From NCBI GenBank assembly GCA_013099015.1, contig CP039998.1, positions 248,001-312,000 on the forward strand: a stretch of 64,000 nt of DNA, given 5' to 3'. The notes below the pieces were generated by a model. That model was not told where the DNA came from. It saw nothing but the letters and a program-made list of their open reading frames with translations, and did no database searches. Source of the DNA: Candidatus Saccharibacteria bacterium oral taxon 488 (lineage in GTDB: Bacteria > Patescibacteriota > Saccharimonadia > Saccharimonadales > Saccharimonadaceae). How positions within the stretch are numbered: the stretch's first letter is position 1; the number at the start of each line of letters is the position of its first letter. Shown piece by piece: positions 1 through 7,628 of the stretch. The position numbers and the translations under genes are program-made.

Positions 1-174
1 ATTCAAAGAATCTTTTGACTGAATATGCCAGTAAAATAAAAGAGTATCACAATTAGATAATCCCAACGTGTTAACACCCAATGAGTAGTTAATCATGGAT
101 ATTGGAAAGACAGAATATACTGTAGGTGAAATGGTATCAGCTATCTGGCGTTCAGGTGTAGTATAATGACTTTC

Positions 175-666
175 ATGACAAAAATTACCAAAGGATATAT
201 CATTACGCAAAATCTAGACGGCATAGATCATCTGGATTGTCTGTATCGCATTTCGCTCAAAGCCTTGATTTATAACGATGCTGGGCAGATTTTGGTCGTC
301 AAGGAAATTGATCGGACGTATTGGGATTTGCCAGGTGGTGGCATGGATTTTGGCGAGACGATTGAGTCGTCACTGAAACGCGAGCTACTTGAAGAAGTTG
401 GCTACAAGGGCGATTTGCGTTATCAACTTTTTGACGCGTCGGACGAGATGTATATTGAGCGGATTGATGCCAATCAAATCTGTTTTTATTGCCGCGTCTG
501 GCCAGAGAATTTTGATTTTATACCGGGCGAAGAGGGTGATGAAGTGATGTTCGTTGATCCTGAGGAATTATTGCTTCAGAAAAGCGAAGTTGACGCGCCA
601 GCTCGAGCGTATAGGGCGCATATGAAATGGCGGCAGCTGTATAGGAAATCGTGCGGTAAATATTGA
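175..666 (+). CDS. Nudix hydrolase
   Basis: A 163-residue Nudix-fold hydrolase, expected to cleave a nucleoside diphosphate linked to another moiety. The Nudix box is complete at about residues 53-75: G, five residues, E, seven residues, then RELLEEVG. The exact substrate cannot be read from the sequence. I start it at the ATG at 175 because the in-frame ATG at 166 lies inside the TATAAT at 162-167. With a start at 175 the -10 box ends 7 nt upstream, matching the leaderless spacing of many genes here. No Shine-Dalgarno sequence is visible. A second Nudix protein lies at 42851-43252. Family assignment is firm, substrate unknown. Confidence 0.9.
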   Translation: MTKITKGYIITQNLDGIDHLDCLYRISLKALIYNDAGQILVVKEIDRTYWDLPGGGMDFGETIESSLKRELLEEVGYKGDLRYQLFDASDEMYIERIDANQICFYCRVWPENFDFIPGEEGDEVMFVDPEELLLQKSEVDAPARAYRAHMKWRQLYRKSCGKY

Positions 667-682
667 TTTGGTTTCGCTAATA

Positions 683-711
683 TTGCAATAAAATTATAAT
701 TTTGTTATAAT
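683..711 (+). promoter_or_regulatory. Promoter of AbrB/Doc pair
   Basis: TTGCAA at 683-688, a 17-bp spacer and TATAAT at 706-711. The ATG at 718 follows 6 nt later, so transcription should start on or next to the start codon (leaderless). Confidence 0.75.
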
Positions 712-717
712 GTTTGC

Positions 718-939
718 ATGGTAATCACTACGATTCAGAAGGTTATCAAGATTGGTTCGAGTCGCGGCGTAACGCTGCCGGCTAGGCAGCTACGGGCACT
801 GGGTGTTCATGATGGTGACGAGATTGAGGTTACGATACGCAAGCGGACAGTGGCAGCCGATGGTGATAAAGTATTAAAGGTTGCAAATTCGCTCCTTGAG
901 CGATACAAAGAGGACTTTTCTCACTTGGCGAAGCGCTAA
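718..939 (+). CDS. AbrB/MazE-type antitoxin
   Basis: A 73-residue SpoVT-AbrB (swapped-hairpin) DNA-binding protein. The N-terminal half has the family pattern of an IGSSRGVTLPA stretch followed by a GVHDGDEIEV stretch; the C-terminal tail is helical and probably binds the toxin. It overlaps the downstream Doc-like gene by one base (TAATG), the usual translational coupling of a toxin-antitoxin pair, so it is inferred to be the antitoxin and autorepressor. The mRNA looks leaderless, starting at a TTGCAA-17-TATAAT promoter. Doc usually pairs with a Phd antitoxin, so an AbrB partner is a less common combination. Confidence 0.85.
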   Translation: MVITTIQKVIKIGSSRGVTLPARQLRALGVHDGDEIEVTIRKRTVAADGDKVLKVANSLLERYKEDFSHLAKR

Positions 940-1325
940 TGGTTAGTTTGACTCTCGAGCAGATTCTGCAGCTTCATGCGCTGGTGCTTATTAGGGATGG
1001 CGGCTCAGATGGTGTGCGTGATATTGGTCGGCTAGAATCCGTGGTGTCGGCGCAGCATCAGGTGGTATTTGGCGAGGAATTATACGCAACAGTATTTACC
1101 AAGGCAGCGGCATTGATGCGCGGGATTATTGGTGACCATCCATTTGTTGATGGCAATAAGCGGACGGCAATGCTCGCTGGACTGACTTTGCTGGAGGTGA
1201 AAGGGTATAATTTTACAGCACAGCGAGGTGAACTAGAAAATTTCGCTGTCCGTGTCGCGACAGATCAGCTTGATATTGATGCGATTGCTAATTGGCTGAA
1301 GTGTCATTCGCAGGTGTGTCAATAA
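939..1325 (+). CDS. Doc-family (Fic fold) toxin
   Basis: A 128-residue Fic/Doc protein. The catalytic loop HPFVDGNKRTA is intact at about residues 66-76. Known Doc toxins phosphorylate EF-Tu and block translation, whereas Fic proteins AMPylate targets; the length and short GNKR loop fit Doc. No inhibitory helix motif is present in the protein itself, so control should come from the AbrB-type protein whose stop codon overlaps this start codon. All catalytic residues visible in the loop are retained, so the toxin is predicted active. Saccharibacterial substrates are unknown. Confidence 0.88.
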   Translation: MVSLTLEQILQLHALVLIRDGGSDGVRDIGRLESVVSAQHQVVFGEELYATVFTKAAALMRGIIGDHPFVDGNKRTAMLAGLTLLEVKGYNFTAQRGELENFAVRVATDQLDIDAIANWLKCHSQVCQ

Positions 1326-1386
1326 ATATATCTGGACTCGTCGGCTTGGACGCCGCTTCGATATTTGGGGTGCCCGCGCTTGGTAT

Positions 1387-1416
1387 TTTACAGTCCATCA
1401 TTTCTCCTGCTATAAT
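1387..1416 (+). promoter_or_regulatory. Promoter of SDR gene
   Basis: TTTACA at 1387-1392, an 18-bp spacer and an extended -10, TGCTATAAT, ending at 1416. The start codon at 1423 lies 6 nt downstream, implying a leaderless message. Confidence 0.7.
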
Positions 1417-1422
1417 AACCAC

Positions 1423-2088
1423 ATGCATATTATTCTTGGTGGGACGAGTGGACTTGGACTGGAGATGGCGCGGCAGCTCAGAAAAAGCGATAAACGCGTG
1501 TTGGTGCTGGGGAAGACGCATAATGCCCGAGAGCACGGCGAGGGCTTCCCGTTGGATGTGTATTATCCCGAGCAAGTAGCGGCAGCGCCGGCGCGGATTG
1601 AGCAGATTTTGGGCGGCGATGCTATTGAGCAATTTGTCTGGGCGGCGGGCTATGGCTGGCGCGGTAATTTCGAGGATCAGCCTGACGCGCGCTCCATGGC
1701 GGAGGTTAATTTCGCTGGTCCGTTGCCGCTGGTGCAGTGGGCCTGGTATAGGATGGCGCAGCAGCGGATACGCTCTACACTAACGGTAATCGGCTCGACC
1801 AGCAGTATCAAAGCTCGCGGGGACGAAGCGGTGTATGTAGCGACCAAGCACGCCCAGGCAGGGCTGGCCCGTAGCTTGGCCCTGCAGGCGGATGAGCAGC
1901 ATTTACCGATTCGTGTAGCGCTGTTCTTGCCCGGGGCGATGAAAACGCCGTTTTGGCGGGGGAACCGACCGGATGATTATGCTTTTTTCAATGACCCGGC
2001 CAAGGTGGCTGAACATATACTGACCGCCGTTAACATGCAGCATCAGACGTTCCTCGAGTGGCCGCTACCAAAGGGCACGTTGGTCTAA
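1423..2088 (+). CDS. Short-chain dehydrogenase/reductase
   Basis: A 221-residue NAD(P)-dependent oxidoreductase of the classical SDR family. The N-terminal cofactor loop is GGTSGLG (residues 6-12). The catalytic pattern is present: Asn in AEVNFAG, Ser in IGSTSS, and Tyr/Lys in YVATK. After that comes the usual PGAMKTPF segment. It is on the short side for the family, but no motif is missing. Substrate cannot be predicted. The start is set by the extended -10 box 6 nt upstream. The gene stands alone between the toxin-antitoxin pair and yvcK, which has its own promoter. Confidence 0.88.
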   Translation: MHIILGGTSGLGLEMARQLRKSDKRVLVLGKTHNAREHGEGFPLDVYYPEQVAAAPARIEQILGGDAIEQFVWAAGYGWRGNFEDQPDARSMAEVNFAGPLPLVQWAWYRMAQQRIRSTLTVIGSTSSIKARGDEAVYVATKHAQAGLARSLALQADEQHLPIRVALFLPGAMKTPFWRGNRPDDYAFFNDPAKVAEHILTAVNMQHQTFLEWPLPKGTLV

Positions 2089-2108
2089 GCTCGCTGAAGT
2101 GCTATAAT
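2080..2108 (+). promoter_or_regulatory. Promoter of yvcK-like gene
   Basis: TTGGTC at 2080-2085, a 17-bp spacer and extended -10 TGCTATAAT ending at 2108. The ATG at 2115 follows after 6 nt. The -35 box overlaps the end of the SDR gene. Confidence 0.7.
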
Positions 2109-2114
2109 GCGGGC

Positions 2115-3128
2115 ATGACGTACGAAGTGGATAGAGAATATTTTGGAGTAAAAATTGTAGTAATCGGCGGCGGAACTGGTAGTTTCACGCTGCTGTCGGG
2201 TTTAAAAAAATATACCCATAGTATCACGGCGCTGGTCAATATGGTTGATGACGGTGGCTCGACGGGCATGCTGCGCGATGAGCTGGGTGTGTTGCCGGCG
2301 GGTGATGTGCGGCAATGCCTGGTGGCGCTGAGCAGTTCGCCAAAGGTGCGCGATCTGTTCAATTACCGGTTTGACGAGGGTAGCATGAAGGGGCATGCAT
2401 TTGGTAATTTATTCATGGCGGCGCTGGAAAAGATGACGGGGAGCTTTTCGCAAGCGGTCGAGACAGCCAGCGAGGTGCTCGGCGTTAATGGGCGGGTATT
2501 TCCGATTACGCTGGACGATACCAAGTTATCGCTGAGGCTGCGTGATGGTATGGTCGTTGAGGGCGAGCATGCCATTGAGGTGACGAATATTCCAGGCGAT
2601 GAGCGGCCGTGGCTGGAACTCAGCCCGCCAGCAACGATCAATCCACAGGCTCGGCGGGCGATTCTGGATGCTGACCTCGTGGTGGTAGCGCCAGGGTTAT
2701 TGTACGGTAGTTTGGCGCCAGCGCTACTAGTGCGCGGTGTGACGCGGGCTTTGGCCGAGACCAAGGCCAAGAAGGTGTATGTCTGTAATCTGGTGACCAA
2801 GCCGACGCAGACCGACGGCTTTACGGTGGCGGACTTTGTCGATGAGATTGAGCGGTTTGCCGGGGTGAGCATGGACTATGTGCTGTATAACAATTATCGT
2901 CCGCCAAAGGAACTGCTTGATAAGTACGCGCACAATGGTGAGTATTTGGTGGAATGGGACGAGGCGGAGCTCAAGAAAAAGCATTACTACGCCTCGGGCA
3001 AGCACCTGATCGCTAATGGCATTCGTCAGCATAATAAAAAGGCCGATCCGCTGGCGGCGCTGCGTAGTCTGATCCGTCACGACAGCGATAAAATCGCGCG
3101 AGAACTAATGAGGATCTACTTTTCATGA
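2115..3128 (+). CDS. yvcK: YvcK/CofD-like gluconeogenesis factor
   Basis: A 337-residue member of the YvcK/MgfK branch of the CofD-like superfamily, with the glycine-rich start VVIGGGTGSF and the strongly conserved VDDGGSTGMLRDE block at about residues 50-62. In Firmicutes and actinobacteria YvcK binds UDP-sugars and is needed for cell-wall and morphology control during gluconeogenic growth; the same role is inferred here. The start at 2115 follows a TATAAT box by 6 nt; an in-frame start at 2058 would lie inside the upstream gene. The stop codon overlaps the start of the next gene (ATGA), suggesting co-transcription with the HAD protein. Confidence 0.9.
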   Translation: MTYEVDREYFGVKIVVIGGGTGSFTLLSGLKKYTHSITALVNMVDDGGSTGMLRDELGVLPAGDVRQCLVALSSSPKVRDLFNYRFDEGSMKGHAFGNLFMAALEKMTGSFSQAVETASEVLGVNGRVFPITLDDTKLSLRLRDGMVVEGEHAIEVTNIPGDERPWLELSPPATINPQARRAILDADLVVVAPGLLYGSLAPALLVRGVTRALAETKAKKVYVCNLVTKPTQTDGFTVADFVDEIERFAGVSMDYVLYNNYRPPKELLDKYAHNGEYLVEWDEAELKKKHYYASGKHLIANGIRQHNKKADPLAALRSLIRHDSDKIARELMRIYFS

Positions 3129-3739
3129 GTTTGAAGTTAGTTCTTGATCTTGATCGCACCTTGTTTCGGACGAGTGAGTTGGACAAGGCAGAGTGGGGGC
3201 TGCTTGGGCGGCAGTTTGGCATTGACAGCGAGGCAGAGCTGGCGCGGCGGACTGACTTTCATGTGCGCACTGAGAAAGCATACTATTATGATTTCGCGGC
3301 GCATGTGCGGGCGGCGGGACTTGATGATGAGGAGGCGTTCTCGTTCTTGCTTCAGTCGGCACTGGCTGATGGGCGAATGGAATACGACGGAGTGGCTGAG
3401 GTGGTAGCCTGGGCCAGGCAGCGTGGAACGGTGCATGTCTTGACCTATGGGCCGGCGAATTACCAGCGGTTCAAGGCGGCGTTGTGTCCGTCGCTTGAAG
3501 GGGTAGAGATTATCACTACATTGCAGCCAAAAGGCGAGTATTTCCGCGAGCAGTGTCCGACTGGCGAGGTATGGATGGTTGATGATAAGCCAATTGGCGG
3601 TGATCTGCCTGATGGCGTGCGATTTATTCAAACAGCGGAATATAACGGCGTTACGGCGTCAGAACATCTAGCGTGGCCAGTAGCGACAGCATTGAGTCAA
3701 ATTCCTGAGATAGTGGATGGGTATAAACTTTCCAATTGA
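3125..3739 (+). CDS. HAD-superfamily hydrolase
   Basis: A 204-residue haloacid-dehalogenase-fold protein. Motif I is VLDLDRTLF near the N-terminus (nucleophile Asp plus the general acid Asp two residues later); a late motif, VWMVDDKPIGGDLP, matches motif IV. A helical cap lies between. Most HAD proteins of this layout are phosphatases, but the substrate is not predictable. It overlaps yvcK by 4 nt and the next gene, the PLP decarboxylase, by 23 nt, so the three genes at 2115-4880 probably form one operon. Confidence 0.82.
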   Translation: MSLKLVLDLDRTLFRTSELDKAEWGLLGRQFGIDSEAELARRTDFHVRTEKAYYYDFAAHVRAAGLDDEEAFSFLLQSALADGRMEYDGVAEVVAWARQRGTVHVLTYGPANYQRFKAALCPSLEGVEIITTLQPKGEYFREQCPTGEVWMVDDKPIGGDLPDGVRFIQTAEYNGVTASEHLAWPVATALSQIPEIVDGYKLSN

Positions 3740-4880
3740 TCAACTGCCCGAGGTGCTTGATACGCCGAGTTTTGTATATTCAAGGCGGATGTTGAAGGAA
3801 CGGGCTCAGCAGGCGCTAGCGTGCCAGGTGCCGTTCGGCTTGACGGTGCGTTACGCGGCCAAGGCAAATTCACATCCTGAGATTATACGACTGTTTGATG
3901 AGTTGGGGTTGCAGTTTGATGCCAGCTCAAGCTACGAGGCAGCGCTGCTGCTCAAGCAGGGAGTGAGTGGCCCAACGATCAGCCTCTCCAGCCAGCAGCC
4001 AGCGCACAACCTCAATGAACTGCTCCAGGCTGGCGTACGTTACGTGGCGACGTCGCTTCGTCAATTAGAGCTGGTTGCGGCGAGTCCATACTGCCCAAAT
4101 ACGGTCGGCCTGCGGCTCAATCCTGGCATAGGTTCGGGGCATAATAATCGGACGATGACCGGTGGGGTTAATTCCAGCTTTGGCTTGTGGCATGCCTATG
4201 CCGAGCAGGCAGTGGAGCTAGCGAGGCGTCACGACATAACGATTGATCGGCTGCATATTCACATTGGTTCGGGTGCTGATCCGCGGTTGTGGGGCGAGGC
4301 GATGGATGCGGCGCTGGCGCTTGTTGGGCGGCTGCCGGAGGTGACCACTCTGGATATTGGTGGCGGTTTTAAGGTACATCGGTTTGGTGATGAACAAGAG
4401 GCGGATTTGGCGGTCATTTGCGAGGTGTTTTCTCGGAAATTATCTCAGTTTGCTGAGGAAACTGGGCGGCGACTGCATCTAGAAATTGAGCCCGGAACCT
4501 GGCTGGTAGCACATGCTGGCGTGTTGGTTGCGGAGGTGGTGGATATCGTTGATACTGGTGCGGATGGTCACACATTTTTGCGCCTTAATACCGGTATGAA
4601 TGACATCACGCGGCCAGGGATGTATGGCGCGCAGCACGAGATGATGGTACTCGCGGGTCGCGAGGAGCAGCGAGAATACATCGTGGTGGGGCACTGCTGT
4701 GAGACGGGCGATATCTTGACACCAGCGCCCAGCAACCCAGAGAATCTCGCATCGCGGCAGCTAGCCCGGGCGGAAATTGGCGATAAGCTAGTGATCTTTG
4801 ACGCGGGGGCGTATTGCCAGAGTATGTCGCTGAAACAGTACAATGCGTATCCTGACGCCGGCACCTATTTTATTGACTAA
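3717..4880 (+). CDS. Fold-type III PLP decarboxylase (LysA-like)
   Basis: A 387-residue enzyme of the ornithine/diaminopimelate/arginine decarboxylase group IV. The PLP lysine lies in VRYAAKAN (about residue 48), the phosphate-binding glycine loop is LDIGGGFK, and the HCCETGD motif near residue 323 corresponds to the Cys-Glu-x-x-Asp substrate site. Similarity points to diaminopimelate decarboxylase or carboxynorspermidine decarboxylase; sequence alone does not separate them. A complete lysine pathway is not in view. It overlaps the HAD gene by 23 nt, so expression is probably coupled to yvcK. Confidence 0.85.
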   Translation: MGINFPIDQLPEVLDTPSFVYSRRMLKERAQQALACQVPFGLTVRYAAKANSHPEIIRLFDELGLQFDASSSYEAALLLKQGVSGPTISLSSQQPAHNLNELLQAGVRYVATSLRQLELVAASPYCPNTVGLRLNPGIGSGHNNRTMTGGVNSSFGLWHAYAEQAVELARRHDITIDRLHIHIGSGADPRLWGEAMDAALALVGRLPEVTTLDIGGGFKVHRFGDEQEADLAVICEVFSRKLSQFAEETGRRLHLEIEPGTWLVAHAGVLVAEVVDIVDTGADGHTFLRLNTGMNDITRPGMYGAQHEMMVLAGREEQREYIVVGHCCETGDILTPAPSNPENLASRQLARAEIGDKLVIFDAGAYCQSMSLKQYNAYPDAGTYFID

Positions 4881-4901
4881 ATATACATCATCTGTTATAA
4901 T
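4873..4901 (+). promoter_or_regulatory. Promoter of RelA/SpoT homologue
   Basis: TTGACT at 4873-4878, a 17-bp spacer and TATAAT at 4896-4901. The -35 box lies within the last codons of the upstream decarboxylase gene. Confidence 0.7.
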
Positions 4902-4927
4902 AGCCCAGTTTGACAACGGACTGGATT

Positions 4928-6595
4928 ATGAGTGAATTATATCCTTCATGCGATGAGCAACGAGAGCTGAGCGCACCGCAAAAATTTGAAGAAATGATCG
5001 ACCTTGAGCGTCCATCCCTCGAGTTTCCTTTTCAGTCGGCACTTGAGGAGTATTTTAGGGGTGAAGGCGTGAAGGAACGAGAGGATTTGGCGGCGCATGC
5101 TGAGCGAACGATGAAGCTGGTGGAGGAGTTTGCCGGTTTGAAACTACCGCCCGAGGCGATTCATGCCGTGCTGCTGCATGACGTGGTTGACCGCTTTCAT
5201 AACAGAGATAGCCAGAAGTGTACACCGGAACGTCGACAGGCTGCTGGCTTGGCTCTGGCCGATGTATTTACGAATCCTAAAACTGGGATGACGCGCGAGC
5301 AGGGTTCATATGTAGCGTCGCTACTAGCGGACTTTATTCTAGTAGAAGAGGTTTCTGGCCGGCACCGACTACAGGTGGCTAATACTATTCCTGAAAATAT
5401 CAGAGAGATTATCACGGATCGTTACGAAGGTTCGGTACCGGCTGAAGCATGGCGGCAGATCGAGCCATTTGTTGATGTGGAGCAGGTGGCTGAGTTTTTG
5501 GATAAGACCAATATCGAGGCGGTGATCATCAAGGCCTGTGAGCTACTTGATAATATGTGCCATCCGTCATCATCACGTGAGTCTGCTAAATTACAGGATG
5601 TCTTGGAGGCGGAGTCATTCTATGCACCGCTGTGTGAAGTGATGGGCTTTGACGGGCTGGCGGCAAGCCTGCGTTCACAGGCGCATATCATTCGGCTGAA
5701 GGGGCAGGGTGAGCGTAAGCTCATTGAGGAGATCCGCGAGCAGTATGAGACAATTCGCCAGGTTGGTGTCCGCAATTTAGTTAATACAATTTTTGGTACT
5801 GAGAAAGTTAAGACCAAAGCAGTGGTCGGTCCGCGTAGCGAAGAATCATGCCCGAATCGGTCGATTCACATTGGAGATTTCTTAGCACAAAACGGTAAGG
5901 AAGTAGAGGGAAAATATCGCCTGAAAACCGTGGGGTCGTGGGCGGCCAAGGTGCATGAAGCGCGCCAGAACGACAAACCGGAGTATACGCCGATGGACGT
6001 GCTCGGCCTGACCGTTATATCAGATACGGTCAAGGATCAGGCACGTGATTTTGTGGCGTTTTTGCAGCAGCGAATTGATATGAACCCAGCGTTTCAGCTG
6101 AAAAAGGCCAATAGCAAATCCAGTGCAATATATGTGCAGGGTACGGTTGATTATGTTAATGCCGTGCGCTGGGAAATGTGGCAACACGGGTTTGATATAG
6201 GACGCTGCGAGTTTGCCATTCAAGATGATGAAAGTGTAAAGCAGCGTGGCCAGAAATATCAGGTTTCTAAAGTGACCTTCCTGATGGATCATCCAGAGCT
6301 AGACAAGGGCGTACCGGTCGAAGTGCAGTTTGTCACCAAGGCCGAGCGGCAGCGCTCACGAACGGGGGAAGTGGCGCACATTATTTATAAATATATTCGT
6401 CAGTTAGAGCGGCAACACCCAGTCTCTGATGAAGATAAGCATTCCATTGCTCAAACGATGTCTCAGCTGCTCAAGCAGATCCATCAGCGGCGCGACTACG
6501 CTAGCCATGATCTCATGGTAAACGAGCGTTCAGCTCCAGCGCGTGATGCATTTTTAGAGGATTTGTGGCACTTTCTGCAGCATGAACTCGCCTAG
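4928..6595 (+). CDS. Degenerate RelA/SpoT (RSH) homologue
   Basis: About 555 residues. The N-terminal part is an HD hydrolase-like domain (HAERTMKLVEE, then LLHDVVDRFHN, then IIKACELLDNM, as in SpoT). The middle is a RelA/SpoT nucleotidyltransferase-like domain (MDVLGLTVISD, then VPVEVQFVT). The C-terminal TGS and ACT domains of long RSH proteins are absent. The synthetase region departs from the usual conserved core, so (p)ppGpp synthesis is uncertain; hydrolysis or a signalling role is possible. The start is ambiguous: TTG at 4910 is 8 nt from the -10 box, while ATG at 4928 gives a short leader. I chose the ATG. Confidence 0.75.
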   Translation: MSELYPSCDEQRELSAPQKFEEMIDLERPSLEFPFQSALEEYFRGEGVKEREDLAAHAERTMKLVEEFAGLKLPPEAIHAVLLHDVVDRFHNRDSQKCTPERRQAAGLALADVFTNPKTGMTREQGSYVASLLADFILVEEVSGRHRLQVANTIPENIREIITDRYEGSVPAEAWRQIEPFVDVEQVAEFLDKTNIEAVIIKACELLDNMCHPSSSRESAKLQDVLEAESFYAPLCEVMGFDGLAASLRSQAHIIRLKGQGERKLIEEIREQYETIRQVGVRNLVNTIFGTEKVKTKAVVGPRSEESCPNRSIHIGDFLAQNGKEVEGKYRLKTVGSWAAKVHEARQNDKPEYTPMDVLGLTVISDTVKDQARDFVAFLQQRIDMNPAFQLKKANSKSSAIYVQGTVDYVNAVRWEMWQHGFDIGRCEFAIQDDESVKQRGQKYQVSKVTFLMDHPELDKGVPVEVQFVTKAERQRSRTGEVAHIIYKYIRQLERQHPVSDEDKHSIAQTMSQLLKQIHQRRDYASHDLMVNERSAPARDAFLEDLWHFLQHELA

Positions 6596-6622
6596 GTTCG
6601 GCAAACTATGTATAATCAGGGT

Positions 6623-7042
6623 ATGACAATTTACTACACTGACGGTTCGGCTAGTCCCAATCCTGGCCCGGGTGGCTTTGCGGTGATTCGTGATCTTCAG
6701 CCGTGGATTTTGGGTTCAGAGGACGGCGAGACGACTAACATCCGTATGGAGGGCAAGGCGCTGATTGCGGCGCTTCAGGATGCGGACGACGCGCCATGTG
6801 TGATTTATACTGACAGTGAATTTTGGATCAATGTGGTGACCAAGTGGGCGCCGGGTTGGCAGCAGCGCGGCTGGACAAAGAAGAGCGGTGAGATTAAAAA
6901 TCTGGATATCGTACAGGAATTATACGAGTTATATGTGCAGTCGCAGGCGGAGCTCCGCTGGGTGCGTGGTCATGAGGGCGACGAAGGGAATGAGCTGGCG
7001 GATGAGTGGGCCAATCGGGCGCGGCTGGGCGAGCGGCTATAA
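6623..7042 (+). CDS. rnhA: Ribonuclease HI
   Basis: A 139-residue RNase H-fold protein. All four carboxylates are recognisable: Asp in YYTDGSASPNPG, Glu in RMEGKAL, Asp in YTDSEFW and Asp in NELADEWA; the GHEGDEGNELAD stretch carries the usual C-terminal histidine loop. It should cleave RNA in RNA-DNA hybrids during replication. The start at 6623 is 6 nt after a TATAAT at 6611-6616, so the message is probably leaderless; an upstream in-frame ATG at 6608 sits in the promoter. No clear -35 is seen. Confidence 0.92.
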   Translation: MTIYYTDGSASPNPGPGGFAVIRDLQPWILGSEDGETTNIRMEGKALIAALQDADDAPCVIYTDSEFWINVVTKWAPGWQQRGWTKKSGEIKNLDIVQELYELYVQSQAELRWVRGHEGDEGNELADEWANRARLGERL

Positions 7043-7071
7043 TTGACAATAATATAAAAATATGGTAGTAT
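7043..7071 (+). promoter_or_regulatory. Promoter of frameshifted gene
   Basis: TTGACA at 7043-7048, a 17-bp spacer and TAGTAT at 7066-7071. The ATG at 7078 follows after 6 nt. Confidence 0.7.
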
Positions 7072-7077
7072 CAACAC

Positions 7078-7583
7078 ATGTTCTACAAAGATAAAATGCC
7101 GCAGCATGTTCAATTTGATTTAACAACTTTCTTTGAGTTCCCCGAGCTGCCCTCAATGGCGAGAATTGGTGTGATAACTGCAATGAAGTGTGAGGATGAT
7201 ATTTTGTGTGTCAGGGGGGCGTGAGCGATGGCGGCCTTCATGACACATTAGCAGCTAAAGTTGGTCCAACTAAAAATAAGCTCATGCAATTGCCGCCTGA
7301 AATGTATTCAGAGACGGGTACAGTATCGGGGTGGAATGCACCGGAAGTAAGGGACGGATTTGGCTTGGTTGTTGGTCAGATTGATGGAACTGAGCGATTA
7401 GAGTCAACTTTTGGGCGCCAAGAGACAGACCGGTGCTTGGAAATGGCCGCGTTAGCGCTCGGCATTCTATTGACAGAGAGTCCGGAAAAATTGGAGCGTT
7501 TTAATAATCCACACGAATTAGTGTTTGGATCTAAGTTACTGGCGCAGGCGCGACGTAAAATTGGTAACCGAATTTTTGGATAA
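7078..7583 (+). pseudogene. Frameshifted hypothetical protein
   Basis: The reading frame that opens at the ATG at 7078, correctly spaced behind a good promoter, ends at a TGA at 7222-7224. A second frame running from 7206 to the TAA at 7583 continues with protein-like sequence but has no promoter or ribosome-binding site of its own. The two frames would join if the run of six G at 7214-7219 had one more G, giving a protein of about 168 residues. It may be a sequencing or assembly error, a phase-variable tract or a recent pseudogene. I do not recognise the family: no membrane segment and no known catalytic motif. It lies directly upstream of the KwaB-like gene. Confidence 0.6.
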
Positions 7584-7628
7584 GCATCAATCTAGCTACT
7601 TAGGTCAAAAATTGCTATAATTACCCCC

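Noticed and set aside
95..166. 23-codon ORF (MDIGKTEYTV...) before the Nudix gene
   Set aside because: No ribosome-binding site or correctly placed promoter, and its stop lies in the Nudix promoter; could be chance.
166..174. Upstream ATG at 166 as Nudix start
   Set aside because: This ATG is part of the TATAAT box; the start at 175 fits the general leaderless spacing.
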